DNA of 64,000 nucleotides from Flavobacterium seoulense (GCF_000695795.1 NZ_JNCA01000024.1:27206-91205); one strand, 5' to 3'; counted from the stretch's first letter, positions 8,695-17,760 are shown. The notes: a model not told the origin generated them from the sequence alone. Numbers and translations: made by a program.

Positions 8695-10872
8695 ATGACT
8701 CTTTCCTTTTGGCGGTATTCACACCTCGCTTTGGCGGTATTTTCTTCTGTATTTTTAATTATTGCATCCGTAACAGGTACAATCCTTGCGGTAGATGCGA
8801 TTCAGGAGAAAATACCATCCCATCGGGTGGCAAATTTCGAAGATATTACACTGGCACAAACACTGCCTGTATTACGTAAAATCTATCCCGAAATAACAGA
8901 ATTAAGTATCGATCACAAGCAGTTTGTAACCTTACAGGCTATTGATAATGATGGAAACGACGTCAATGGATACATCGACCCTTTAACAGGAAAAATTATT
9001 GGTACACCAACTAAAAAAAGTGACTTTATTAATTGGAACACCAGTTTGCACCGTTCTTTGTTTCTTCACGAAACAGGACGTATTTTTATTGGCATTAATG
9101 CCTTTTTATTAGTATTAATTGCTATTTCAGGTTTTGTTCTTGTTCTCAACAGACAAAGAGGTTTACGTAATTTCTTTTCGAAAATTGTAAAAGAATATCT
9201 CGCCCAATATTATCATGTTTTATTAGGCCGACTGGCGTTAATTCCTATTTTGATTATAGCGCTCACCGGAACGTTCTTATCAATGGAACGCTTTCATCTA
9301 TTCGAAAATAAAGACGAAAAACAAACTGAAACAACAGCAACTAATACCAAGAAAACATTTGATTTAAAAACTACTCCTTTAGCCAATATTACTAAAATTG
9401 AATTCCCTTTTTCAGACGATCCTGAAGATTATTACATTTTTGAATTAAAAGACCGAAAAATCGAAGTTGAGCAATATTCGAATGAAATAATCTCTGAGGA
9501 ACAATTCCCGACAACTAAGTTAATGTCTGATTTGAGTTTGGATTTACATACCGGGAGAGCAAATGTATTTTGGGCATTTATCCTCGGATTAGCTTCTTTA
9601 AACATTTTGTTTTTTATCTATTCCGGATTTGCAATGACTTTTAAAAGAAGAGCAAGCCGTATCAAAAACAAGTTCAAAGCCCACGAAAGTCAATACATTT
9701 TATTAGTAGGTTCAGAAAACGGAAGTTCGTTGCGTTTTGCCAATGCCATCCTGAAACAGTTAAATGATCAGGGCAAGAAAGCACATCTTGCACAATTAAA
9801 TAATTATACACTTTATCCAAAAGCAGAACATTTATTGATTTTTACCTCAACTTATGGTTTGGGTGATGCTCCTTCTAATGCTGGAAAATTTGTATCGCTT
9901 TTAGAAAAACACAATCAGCAACAACAAATTAATTATTCTGTAATAGGGTTTGGTTCTAAATCGTATCCTGATTTTTGCGGTTATGCCAAAGAAATTGATA
10001 CTCTTTTAGCAAATAAAACCTGGGCGAATCGTTTCTTAGAAATCCAAACTGTAAATGATAAATCAGCCGAAGAATTTGTGAATTGGGTACAATTATGGAG
10101 TGCCAAAACTGGAATTTCACTGAGCACTACTCCATCAGTTTACAATCATATTCCTAAAGGATTACAACAATTAATGGTTTTAGACAAAACCACTGTTTCA
10201 GAAACCGATCAAACTTTTTTACTGACTTTAAGAGCCGGAATGCGAAGCAAATTCACTTCGGGAGATTTATTGGCAATTTATCCAGCTAATGATAATCGCG
10301 AACGTTTGTATTCTATTGGAAAAAACAACGGTAATCTTCAGTTAGCAGTAAAGTTGCATCCATCAGGTTTAGGTTCAGGATTTTTATACAATTTAAATCC
10401 AGGTGACACCATTAAATCGCAAATCATTAGTAATCATGCTTTTCATTTTCCAAAAAAAGCAAAACAAGTCGTTTTAATTTCAAATGGAACAGGTATTGCT
10501 CCTTTCCTTGGAATGATTGCGCAAAACAAGAAAAAAACTGATGTTCATTTGTATTCGGGCTTCCGTCAGGAAACTGAAATTACCAAATATTATCAGGATT
10601 TTGCCAATGAAATGATCCAAAAGCAATATCTAAAACAATTTCATCTGGCTTATTCTCGTGAGGCAAATCATCATTATGTGATAGATTTGATCCGAATTGA
10701 TGCTGATTTCTTTGCTAATTTATTGAAAAATGATGGTGTAATTATGATTTGTGGCGCACTGGCAATGCAATTTGATGTCGAAAAAGTACTAGATACTATT
10801 TGCATTGAAAAAAATAACACCACAATTTCAGAATACAAATCCAAAGGTCAAATCCTTACAGATTGTTATTAA
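8695..10872 (+). CDS. PepSY-TM membrane protein fused to flavodoxin and NADPH:flavin reductase domains
   Basis: A 725-residue fusion. Residues 1-330 are a PepSY-associated membrane region with helices near 10-32, 130-152, 178-198 and 290-315. His10, His119, His125, His174 and His285 lie at or near the helices and are possible heme ligands. Residues 334-470 form a flavodoxin-like FMN domain (LVGSENGSS, TSTYGLGDAPSNA, VIGFGSKSYPDF). Residues 490-725 form an FAD/NADPH module as in cytochrome P450 reductase, with RLYSI (537-541), GTGIAPFLG (598-606) and ICGALAMQFDVEKVL. The order implies electrons from cytosolic NADPH via FAD, FMN and heme to the periplasm. It sits between the DUF2271 protein and apbE. 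The substrate may be ferric iron or the flavoprotein; this is inferred. Confidence 0.88.
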   Translation: MTLSFWRYSHLALAVFSSVFLIIASVTGTILAVDAIQEKIPSHRVANFEDITLAQTLPVLRKIYPEITELSIDHKQFVTLQAIDNDGNDVNGYIDPLTGKIIGTPTKKSDFINWNTSLHRSLFLHETGRIFIGINAFLLVLIAISGFVLVLNRQRGLRNFFSKIVKEYLAQYYHVLLGRLALIPILIIALTGTFLSMERFHLFENKDEKQTETTATNTKKTFDLKTTPLANITKIEFPFSDDPEDYYIFELKDRKIEVEQYSNEIISEEQFPTTKLMSDLSLDLHTGRANVFWAFILGLASLNILFFIYSGFAMTFKRRASRIKNKFKAHESQYILLVGSENGSSLRFANAILKQLNDQGKKAHLAQLNNYTLYPKAEHLLIFTSTYGLGDAPSNAGKFVSLLEKHNQQQQINYSVIGFGSKSYPDFCGYAKEIDTLLANKTWANRFLEIQTVNDKSAEEFVNWVQLWSAKTGISLSTTPSVYNHIPKGLQQLMVLDKTTVSETDQTFLLTLRAGMRSKFTSGDLLAIYPANDNRERLYSIGKNNGNLQLAVKLHPSGLGSGFLYNLNPGDTIKSQIISNHAFHFPKKAKQVVLISNGTGIAPFLGMIAQNKKKTDVHLYSGFRQETEITKYYQDFANEMIQKQYLKQFHLAYSREANHHYVIDLIRIDADFFANLLKNDGVIMICGALAMQFDVEKVLDTICIEKNNTTISEYKSKGQILTDCY

Positions 10873-10896
10873 TCTATTTTTTAAATTTCTTTTCGA

Positions 10897-11904
10897 ATGA
10901 AAACCAAACACTTATCCATTGTAAGCTTTTTTACATTCCTGTTATTTGGATTGTCTTGTCATTCGCAGGTTTTAAGAAAAAGAGCAACAATGCTTATGGG
11001 CGGTCGTTTTGATATTAGTATTGTTGCGCAGGATTCGCTTTCGGCTGAACAAAATATTGATATCATTATTGCTGAAATTAGCAGAATAGAGCATTTAATT
11101 TCCGATTGGAAACCGACTTCTCAAGTTTCAGAAGTGAATCAAAATGCAGGAATTCGTCCAGTAAAAGTAGACAAAGAAGTTTTTGAACTAACCAAAAGAG
11201 CTATTCATTTTTCTGAAATTACTAATGGTGCTTTTGATATTAGTTTTGCTGCCATGGATCGCATTTGGAAATTTGACGGTTCGATGACCGAAATGCCAAC
11301 ACCGGAAGCAATAAAAAAATCCGTAGAAAAAGTTGGCTACAAAAACATCATCTTAGACAGTGTTAATTCGACTATTTTCTTAAAATTAAAAGGAATGAAA
11401 ATCGGATTTGGCGCTCTTGGTGAAGGTTATGCAACCAACAAATGCCAGGAAATGATGCTTGCAAAAGGTATCGAATCCGGAATTGTAAATGCCACAGGCG
11501 ATATGAGTGTCTGGGGAACTCAGCCCGACGGAAAACCCTGGAATATTGGTATTACTAATCCGTTTCGTCCAAGAGATATCGCAGCAGTTATTTCTTTAAA
11601 AAATACTGCAATAACCACTTCTGGTTCTTATGAAAAATATGTTGTTTTTGACGGTAAACGCTATTCTCATATTATTAATCCAGTTACTGGCTATCCTGCA
11701 ACGGGATTATGTAGTGTAACGGTTTTAGGTCCTAATGCTGAAATAGCAAACGGTTTTAGCACCTCAGCCATGGTTTTAGGAAAAGATGAAGCTATCAAAT
11801 TACTCAATAAATATCCTGATTACAGTTTTATCTTCATCACCGATTCTGGTAAAATGATTAAATCAAAGAATTTCCCTAAACGACAATTAAAAAAATACCG
11901 ATAA
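10897..11904 (+). CDS. apbE: FAD:protein FMN transferase (ApbE family)
   Basis: A 335-residue exported protein; the LFGLSC motif near residue 21 suggests a lipoprotein. ApbE landmarks are present: TMLMGGRFDI near the start, FDISFAAM, GFGALGEGYATNK (usually G-x-x-x-K-G-Y), NATGDMSVWG, TSGSYEKY, HIINPVTGYPA and STSAMVLG. The family moves FMN from FAD onto Ser/Thr of exported proteins using Mg2+. The glycine loop reads ALGEGYA where KGYA is usual, a small deviation. It is last in the ankyrin-DUF2271-PepSY operon, 24 bases after the reductase, so its substrate is most likely the DUF2271 protein. Its stop abuts the convergent DUF4442 gene with no spacer. Confidence 0.9.
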   Translation: MKTKHLSIVSFFTFLLFGLSCHSQVLRKRATMLMGGRFDISIVAQDSLSAEQNIDIIIAEISRIEHLISDWKPTSQVSEVNQNAGIRPVKVDKEVFELTKRAIHFSEITNGAFDISFAAMDRIWKFDGSMTEMPTPEAIKKSVEKVGYKNIILDSVNSTIFLKLKGMKIGFGALGEGYATNKCQEMMLAKGIESGIVNATGDMSVWGTQPDGKPWNIGITNPFRPRDIAAVISLKNTAITTSGSYEKYVVFDGKRYSHIINPVTGYPATGLCSVTVLGPNAEIANGFSTSAMVLGKDEAIKLLNKYPDYSFIFITDSGKMIKSKNFPKRQLKKYR

Positions 11905-12357
11905 TTATTTCAGTTTAATTGTCCATTCAAATTCCATTTCTGAAACAGCTTCTCCATTTTCATTAGTTCCAATAGATTTTAACCAAAACGTCTGCCCTTC
12001 TCCTGTTGCAATCGTATTTTGGATTGCAGATTCTATTTGATTTTCATTTCTACATTCAAAAGTAATTCTTCCCGTTGCTTTTTTAGTAAACTTACTTTTA
12101 TTGTTAGCAACAAGCATGGCTATATTTCGATTACTTTGTTGGATATGCAACATTACTAAAGATCCTGTAGTCAATTCGGCAGCCATTGCCTGGACCGCAA
12201 AATACATAGAGTTAAACGGATTTTGATTAATCCATCGGTGTTTTACTGTTACTTTACAGTAATTAAAATCTATCTCTTTTACCCGAACTCCGCAAAGGTA
12301 TGCTGACGGTAATTTGAATAATAAAAAACGATTTAATTTTGCCGCTGTAAGTTTCAT
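11905..12357 (-). CDS. DUF4442 hotdog-fold protein (putative thioesterase-like)
   Basis: About 150 residues from the ATG at 12357; an upstream in-frame TTG at 12384 is less plausible. The pattern (long first helix, VKHRWINQNPFNSMYFAVQAMAAEL, then several strands) matches DUF4442, a hotdog-fold family related to acyl-CoA thioesterases. The helix after NPFNSMYF corresponds to the hotdog central helix. No substrate can be inferred. It converges on apbE with zero spacing, so the two transcripts must overlap or share terminator sequence. Confidence 0.75.
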   Translation of the reverse strand: MKLTAAKLNRFLLFKLPSAYLCGVRVKEIDFNYCKVTVKHRWINQNPFNSMYFAVQAMAAELTTGSLVMLHIQQSNRNIAMLVANNKSKFTKKATGRITFECRNENQIESAIQNTIATGEGQTFWLKSIGTNENGEAVSEMEFEWTIKLK

Positions 12358-12472
12358 TTCATTGGTTTTAAATCTAATATACAAAAATATTCATTAGTTC
12401 AATCAGATTTGTTTTTGTTAATTTTGTGTTAATTTTAAGTACTTTGCAATACATAATACCTTTTTTAAAACA

Positions 12473-12480
12473 TATATTTG
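12473..12480 (+). promoter_or_regulatory. Candidate -7 box of the DUF4870-PadR-PspC-GIN operon
   Basis: A perfect TAnnTTTG match (TATATTTG), 28 bases before the DUF4870 ATG. A TTTG at 12443-12446 could be the upstream element, but the 26-base spacer is longer than usual. Confidence 0.5.
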
Positions 12481-12508
12481 TATAAGAAATTACTATAGAC
12501 TACAAAAT

Positions 12509-12964
12509 ATGGAAACAAAAAACGAACAAACCACAGCAGCTTTAACGCATTTAAGTGCACTATCACAGTACTTTATCCCTTTTGGAAATTTTATATTTCC
12601 AATATTAATTTGGAGTAGTAAAAAAGAAAAATCGGAGTTTATTGATTATCACGGAAAACAGGTCATCAATTTCCAACTTAGTATTTTACTTTATTCAGTA
12701 TTATTCATTTTGATTGCTATACCAATATTTGCTACTGTAGTATTTAGCAATGTAAACTGGAACGAACTAATAAATGATCAGGATTTCATTTTAGAAAAAG
12801 TTAATATGGCAGATAATATTGGTCTTTTAACAATCGGAATTATAGCAGTATTATCAATCTTTCTATTAAAAGTAGCTGAATTTTTCCTGATCATCATTAA
12901 ATCAATAAATGCTTCAAATGGAGAAAAAACTACTTATCCGCTTACAATAAACTTTATTAAGTAA
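12509..12964 (+). CDS. DUF4870 small membrane protein
   Basis: A 151-residue membrane protein. It starts with the typical ALTHLSALSQYFIPFGNFIFPILIW helix, followed by the loop SEFIDYHGKQVINFQ and two further helices (about 60-82 and 105-130), which is the DUF4870 (Tic20-like) pattern. No enzymatic residues are evident. It is the first gene of a run with PadR, PspC and GIN-domain genes, with 14 bases to padR. In other bacteria DUF4870 proteins also travel with PadR/PspC genes, suggesting a membrane-stress role. Confidence 0.8.
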   Translation: METKNEQTTAALTHLSALSQYFIPFGNFIFPILIWSSKKEKSEFIDYHGKQVINFQLSILLYSVLFILIAIPIFATVVFSNVNWNELINDQDFILEKVNMADNIGLLTIGIIAVLSIFLLKVAEFFLIIIKSINASNGEKTTYPLTINFIK

Positions 12965-12978
12965 TAAAATGACATATC

Positions 12979-13317
12979 ATGAACATTGAAAACACAAAAG
13001 CACAGATGCGTAAAGGTGTTCTCGAGTTTTGCATCTTATCAGTTTTAAAAGAAAAAGATGCTTATACATCCGAAATATTAGAAACCTTAAAAAACGCAAA
13101 ATTATTAGTTGTTGAGGGAACAATTTATCCTTTGCTAACACGACTAAAAAACGACGAACTACTAACCTATCGCTGGGAAGAATCTACTTCAGGACCGCCA
13201 CGTAAATACTATGGACTAACTGAAACCGGACAAATTTTCTTAAACGAACTCAATGGCACTTGGACTGAATTATCAAATGCTGTAAATTTAATAACAAATC
13301 AAAACAAAGAGTCATGA
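12979..13317 (+). CDS. PadR-family transcriptional regulator
   Basis: A 112-residue PadR-type winged helix: MRKGVLEFCILSVLKEKDAYTSEILETL is the first helices, VVEGTIYPLLTRLKNDELL the recognition region and wing, and SGPPRKYYGLTETG the beta-hairpin. PadR proteins usually repress their own operon. The stop codon overlaps the PspC-domain gene start by four bases (ATGA), implying translational coupling. It is therefore the likely local regulator of this DUF4870-PspC-GIN unit. The inducing signal is unknown. Confidence 0.92.
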   Translation: MNIENTKAQMRKGVLEFCILSVLKEKDAYTSEILETLKNAKLLVVEGTIYPLLTRLKNDELLTYRWEESTSGPPRKYYGLTETGQIFLNELNGTWTELSNAVNLITNQNKES

Positions 13318-15005
13318 ACAAAACTGTAAATATAAACCTAGGCGGTATGTTCTTTCATATAGACGAAGATGCATACCAAAAATTATCCCGCTATTTTGAC
13401 GCTATAAAACGTTCTCTTACTAATTCTTCGGGTCAGGATGAAGTAATTAAAGATATCGAAATGAGAATTGCTGAATTGTTAAACGAAAAACAAAAAAGCG
13501 ACAAACATGTAGTAGGTTTAAAAGAAGTAGATGAAATAATCGCAATTATGGGACAACCCGAAGATTACATCATCGAAGACGAACCAAAATCGTATGACAA
13601 TAAGTACCAACATACCGCAACTTACAAATCAAAAAAATTGTACCGCGATGGCGAAAAAGGAATACTGGGCGGTGTGGCTGCTGGTTTAGGTCATTATTTT
13701 GGTATTGATACGGTTTGGATTAGAGTTGTTTTACTTTTATTAGTTTTTGCTGGTTTTGGAACAGGAATCATTGCTTATATCATTCTTTGGATTGTAACTC
13801 CCGAAGCAAAAACTACTTCTGAAAAAATAGAAATGACTGGAGAACCGGTAAATATTTCGAATATTGAAAAAAAAGTTAGAGAAGAATTTGAAAGTGTTTC
13901 GGAGAAAATTAAAAATGCAGATTACGATAAATACGGTAATCAGATAAAAAAAAATGCTTCGAATGTAGGGAATTCATTAGGCAATTTTATTCTAAGCGTT
14001 TTCAAAATCATAGCTAAATTCCTAGGAATAATCCTAATCATTACAGGAATAGCAACATTATTAGGTTTACTAATAGGTATTTTTACTTTTGGAACTAATA
14101 CTTTCGTTGATTTTCCGTGGCAGGGTTTTGTAGAAACGAGCAATTTCACTGATTATCCTATCTGGACTTTTGGTTTATTGATGTTTTTTGCCATCGGGAT
14201 TCCTTTCTTTTTCCTGACATTATTAGGATTCAAATTATTAGCTCCTAATACAAAATCGATTGGGTCTGTTGCCAAATATACTTTGCTGGCGCTTTGGATC
14301 ATCGCTATTGCCTTAGCCGTTTCATTGGGATTAAAACAAGCTTCAGCCTTTGCAATGGACGGCCGTGTAGTTAAAAAAGAAGCCTTAACTATTCCGATAC
14401 AGGATACTTTGCAAATTAAATTTGTACACAATGATTATTATGCAAAAGATATCGATGATCGTTCAGAGTTTAAAATCACTCAGGATGCAACCAATAATGA
14501 TGTTATCTATTCGAATGAAGTTCGTTTTCAAATAAAAAAATCAAACGAAAATCATTCTTACATCCAAATCGAAAAAGAATCAAAAGGAAAATCATTTGCA
14601 GAAGCCAAAGAAAAAGCAGAACAAATTCGTTACCAATATAAAATTGTGGGCAATCAATTAATTTTCGATAACTATTTACTAACTAATTTAAAAAATAAAT
14701 TCAGAAATCAAGAAGTAGAAATTACTATATTTTTAACCGAAGGAACTATTTTCAAAATTGATTCAAGTGCACGTCATTATAATCAGTCTGATAATGATTT
14801 TTTTGATTTTGAAGATGATATTGATAATCCGTTGTACAAAGTAGGCTATTCTGAAGTATCTTGTTTAAACTGTTCTTACAGCGAATATTCTAATGTGACT
14901 TTGACAACTAGCAGGAATGTAGAAATTACAACAAAAAATGACAGCGTAAACAGTCATTCCCGATTAAAAATAGGTAAAGATGGTATCATTATTAAAACCA
15001 ATTAA
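13314..15005 (+). CDS. PspC-domain multi-pass membrane protein
   Basis: A 563-residue protein. Residues 1-95 form the cytoplasmic N-terminal region found in Bacteroidetes PspC proteins (MNKTVNINLGGMFFHID). The PspC domain follows at about 105-165 (LYRDGEKGILGGVAAGLGHYFG, then IRVVLLLLVFAGFGTGIIAYIILW). Three more membrane helices lie near 225-258, 278-305 and 320-345. A hydrophilic C-terminal ~200 residues resembles an adhesin-like beta region outside the membrane. PspC domains are linked to envelope-stress sensing. The gene is coupled to padR by a 4-base overlap and followed after 2 bases by a GIN-domain gene, so these products probably work together. Confidence 0.88.
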   Translation: MNKTVNINLGGMFFHIDEDAYQKLSRYFDAIKRSLTNSSGQDEVIKDIEMRIAELLNEKQKSDKHVVGLKEVDEIIAIMGQPEDYIIEDEPKSYDNKYQHTATYKSKKLYRDGEKGILGGVAAGLGHYFGIDTVWIRVVLLLLVFAGFGTGIIAYIILWIVTPEAKTTSEKIEMTGEPVNISNIEKKVREEFESVSEKIKNADYDKYGNQIKKNASNVGNSLGNFILSVFKIIAKFLGIILIITGIATLLGLLIGIFTFGTNTFVDFPWQGFVETSNFTDYPIWTFGLLMFFAIGIPFFFLTLLGFKLLAPNTKSIGSVAKYTLLALWIIAIALAVSLGLKQASAFAMDGRVVKKEALTIPIQDTLQIKFVHNDYYAKDIDDRSEFKITQDATNNDVIYSNEVRFQIKKSNENHSYIQIEKESKGKSFAEAKEKAEQIRYQYKIVGNQLIFDNYLLTNLKNKFRNQEVEITIFLTEGTIFKIDSSARHYNQSDNDFFDFEDDIDNPLYKVGYSEVSCLNCSYSEYSNVTLTTSRNVEITTKNDSVNSHSRLKIGKDGIIIKTN

Positions 15006-15007
15006 TC

Positions 15008-15787
15008 ATGCAAAAAACTAAATTCATTAGCTGTATTTTGTTCTCTTTTGTACTATTGTCTTTTACTTCCTGCATTAATTGTGAAAGAGATGAATCGATA
15101 AAAACCATAAAAACGTCTGAAAATGTTACACATGAATCCAGACATTTTAACGAGAGTTTCAATAAAATTAAGGTGAGCAGTGACATTCAAGTTATTATCG
15201 AACAAGGAAAAAATACCGAAGTTACGGTTGTTACCAATGAAGATTTTCAAAAACGCATCAGCACAAAAGTAGAAAATGGTACTTTATACATTTCGAACAG
15301 CACCAGTAAAACTACTTTTTCAGTTTTTGGATACAAAAGCACTAAAATTTATGATGCAGCAACTAAAAAAGTCATTATTAAAACCCCATCACTAACCGAA
15401 TTAGAAGCCAATGCAGCTTCGAAAATTGAAAGTAAAGGAATTTTAAGAGGCAACTCAATTACACTAAAATCATCGAGTGCCAGTCATATAAAACTGCAAT
15501 TAGAATTCGAAAAAATTATTGCCGAATCCAGCAGTGCCAGTAAAATTGAATTGGAAGGAATGGCGCTTGAATTAATTGCAAATGCATCAAGTTCCAGTAA
15601 AATTGATGCCGATGATTTACTTGCAAATTTGGTGACAGCAGAATCTTCGAGTGCTTCAAAAATTAGTACCCATCCTATTGTGAGTCTAAAAGCCGAAGCC
15701 AATAGTGCTGGCGAAATTAAGTACAATTCGCTTCCTAAACAATTACAACAAAGCACTAACTCAGGTGGAAGCATCAAACAAGATTAA
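15008..15787 (+). CDS. Exported GIN-domain (DUF2807) protein, probable lipoprotein
   Basis: A 259-residue protein with a signal sequence ending LLSFTSC, a likely lipobox cysteine near residue 22. The rest is a DUF2807 head-GIN domain. It opens with HFNESFNKIKVSSDIQVIIEQGK, followed by a ladder of repeats rich in Ser-Ser-Ala-Ser-Lys-Ile (around residues 155-220), as expected for a parallel beta-helix. The ligand is not known. It is the last gene of the DUF4870-PadR-PspC operon (2 bases after pspC) and is followed by a hairpin terminator. Confidence 0.88.
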   Translation: MQKTKFISCILFSFVLLSFTSCINCERDESIKTIKTSENVTHESRHFNESFNKIKVSSDIQVIIEQGKNTEVTVVTNEDFQKRISTKVENGTLYISNSTSKTTFSVFGYKSTKIYDAATKKVIIKTPSLTELEANAASKIESKGILRGNSITLKSSSASHIKLQLEFEKIIAESSSASKIELEGMALELIANASSSSKIDADDLLANLVTAESSSASKISTHPIVSLKAEANSAGEIKYNSLPKQLQQSTNSGGSIKQD

Positions 15788-15812
15788 CATAAATTATCTT
15801 TAAAATACTAAG

Positions 15813-15842
15813 AATCGCTCTCTCACAAGGAGCGATTTTTTT
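15813..15842 (+). terminator. Terminator of the PadR/PspC/GIN operon
   Basis: An 8-base stem (AATCGCTC at 15813-15820 with GAGCGATT at 15830-15837) and a run of T to 15842. It lies 25 bases after the GIN gene stop. Confidence 0.8.
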
Positions 15843-15849
15843 ATATTTG
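15842..15849 (+). promoter_or_regulatory. Candidate -7 box of the second GIN-domain gene
   Basis: A perfect TATATTTG, 19-25 bases before the two possible start codons. It begins in the T-run of the preceding terminator, so the second GIN gene probably has its own promoter despite its closeness to the operon. Confidence 0.5.
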
Positions 15850-15867
15850 CAGGCAACCTAAATAAAA

Positions 15868-16701
15868 ATGATTATGAAAAAAATCAGTATACTTCTTTTA
15901 GTCTTTTTATCTACAACCATCGTTTTTGCACAGAAAAAAGAAAAAATAAGCGGTTCTAAAAATGTTGCTACAAAGCAAAAAAATATAGGCAATTTTAGTG
16001 CGATTGAAGTCGAAGATAACTTTGAAATTTCTTTAGAAAGAGGTGAATATCCCGAAATAAAAATTGAGAGTGATGATAATCTTATGGATATCATTGATAT
16101 TGAAGTTAATGATGGTGTATTGCATTTATCAACTTCTAAAAAAGTAACAAAAAGTAAAGCTTTAAAAATAAAAGTTACTTACACGGCTGAATTAAATAGC
16201 ATTACGGCAAAAAATGATGTTGTAATTAAAGCCATTCAGGAAATCCAAAATGAGCAAATTAGTATCAAATCATTCGATAATTCGAAACTTTTCATCAATG
16301 CCAATACAAAGAATTTTACATTAGAAGCTGATGGAAATTCGAAAATTGAACTGAATTTAAAAAGCGAAAAAGCGAAAATTGCACTAACTAAAAATTCCGA
16401 AATAAAATCGCTGGTAACAACTACTGATTTGGCATTTGATATGTACCAAAAAACGAAAGCTAAAATTGAAGGACAAGCCGTTACGAGTACCATTCGATTA
16501 GAAAATAATGCTGAACTGGAAGCTTCTAAATTAGAAATTGGCAGCATTAATTTATTCGCCGAAGGTCAGAGTAAAAGTGCTGTAAATGCTATAAAAAACA
16601 TCAACATTAGTGCCAATGAAAAATCAGAAATAGATTTGTATGGTCTTGCAAAAATCGAAATGAAACAATTTATTGATAAAGCAAAATTATCGAAGAAATA
16701 A
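15868..16701 (+). CDS. Exported GIN-domain (DUF2807) protein
   Basis: A 277-residue protein. Two nearby starts exist (ATG at 15868 and at 15874); the second gives a cleaner signal peptide, KKISILLLVFLSTTIVFAQ. The mature part opens with the GIN signature NFSAIEVEDNFEISLERGEYPEIKIES and continues as repeated short strands. It lacks the Ser-Ala-Ser ladder of the preceding paralogue and is richer in Lys/Asn. It is separated from that gene by a terminator and its own promoter box. The probable role is in the cell envelope, based on family and neighbours only. Confidence 0.85.
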   Translation: MIMKKISILLLVFLSTTIVFAQKKEKISGSKNVATKQKNIGNFSAIEVEDNFEISLERGEYPEIKIESDDNLMDIIDIEVNDGVLHLSTSKKVTKSKALKIKVTYTAELNSITAKNDVVIKAIQEIQNEQISIKSFDNSKLFINANTKNFTLEADGNSKIELNLKSEKAKIALTKNSEIKSLVTTTDLAFDMYQKTKAKIEGQAVTSTIRLENNAELEASKLEIGSINLFAEGQSKSAVNAIKNINISANEKSEIDLYGLAKIEMKQFIDKAKLSKK

Positions 16702-16718
16702 TCGTTTTAAAATTGCAT

Positions 16719-16757
16719 AAAAAAAGCTGTTTCAAGTTCATGAAACAGCTTTTTTTA
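16719..16757. terminator. Bidirectional terminator between GIN gene and trxB
   Basis: A long perfect stem: AAAAAAAGCTGTTTCA at 16719-16734 pairs with 16741-16756 around a six-base loop. The A-run and T-run let it serve both converging genes. Confidence 0.85.
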
Positions 16758-16774
16758 TTTTGAAAATAGGCTAA

Positions 16775-17722
16775 TTATTCTTTAGCTGCCAAATATCTTT
16801 CGGCATCAAGAGCAGCCATACAACCAGTTCCCGCAGCAGTAATTGCCTGACGATAAACGTGATCAGCAGCATCACCAGCAACAAAAACACCTTCAACATT
16901 AGTTTTTGAAGTTCCCGGAGTATTGATAATATAACCTGTTTCGTCTAAATTTAGATAATCTTTAAAAATATCTGTATTAGGTTTGTGACCAATAGCCACG
17001 AAAAATCCAGTTGCAGGAATATCATAAGTTTCATTTGTAGTTTTGTTAAATACTTTGATTGCTTCTACCACCTGATTATCTCCTAAAACTTCCACTGTAT
17101 CGTGATTTAATAAGATTTCGATATTTTCAGTTTTACGAACACGCTCTTCCATGATTTTTGAAGCTCTGAATTTCTCGCTTCTTACTAACATGGTTACTTT
17201 TTTACAAAGTTTAGATAAATAATGTGCTTCTTCACAAGCTGAATCTCCTGCTCCTACAATCACTACTTCCTGATTTCTATAGAAAAATCCATCACAAACC
17301 GCACAAGCCGAAACTCCGCCTCCCATTTGTAAATAATGTTGTTCAGACGGTAATCCTAAATATTTAGCCGAAGCTCCGGTAGAGATAATTACCGTTTCGC
17401 AATGCAATTCGATTTTATCATTAATCCATACTTTATGAATATCTCCTGAAAAATCAACTTTAGTTGCCCATCCATCACGAATATCAGCACCAAAACGTTG
17501 TGCCTGCTGTTGCAACTGAATCATCATTTCCGGACCTGTAACTCCATCAACATATCCAGGGAAATTTTCTACCTCATTTGTAGTAGTCAATTGTCCACCT
17601 GGTTGCATTCCTTGGTATAATATTGGATTCATATTAGCTCTGGCTGCATAAATTGCTGCAGTATAACCTGCAGGACCAGAACCTATGATAAGACATTTTA
17701 TTTTTTCGATTGTATCAGACAT
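16775..17722 (-). CDS. trxB: Thioredoxin-disulfide reductase
   Basis: A 315-residue flavoenzyme that reduces thioredoxin with NADPH in the cytosol. The FAD-binding motif GSGPAGYTAAIYAAR is at about 14-28. The redox-active CAVC is at residues 140-143. The NADPH-binding loop is VGAGDSACEEA (156-166), and the second FAD motif is GVFVAGDAADHVYRQ near the C-terminus. Length and domain order are standard for low-molecular-weight TrxB. It forms a single-gene unit, with a TATTTTTG box upstream on the minus strand and a shared terminator downstream. Confidence 0.97.
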   Translation of the reverse strand: MSDTIEKIKCLIIGSGPAGYTAAIYAARANMNPILYQGMQPGGQLTTTNEVENFPGYVDGVTGPEMMIQLQQQAQRFGADIRDGWATKVDFSGDIHKVWINDKIELHCETVIISTGASAKYLGLPSEQHYLQMGGGVSACAVCDGFFYRNQEVVIVGAGDSACEEAHYLSKLCKKVTMLVRSEKFRASKIMEERVRKTENIEILLNHDTVEVLGDNQVVEAIKVFNKTTNETYDIPATGFFVAIGHKPNTDIFKDYLNLDETGYIINTPGTSKTNVEGVFVAGDAADHVYRQAITAAGTGCMAALDAERYLAAKE

Positions 17723-17752
17723 AATAATTTAGGTTTAGTTTTTAAAACAGCA

Positions 17753-17760
17753 CAAAAATA
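17753..17760 (-). promoter_or_regulatory. Candidate -7 box for trxB
   Basis: On the minus strand this reads TATTTTTG, a perfect TAnnTTTG match 30 bases upstream of the trxB ATG. No clear TTG element is seen further upstream. Confidence 0.45.
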
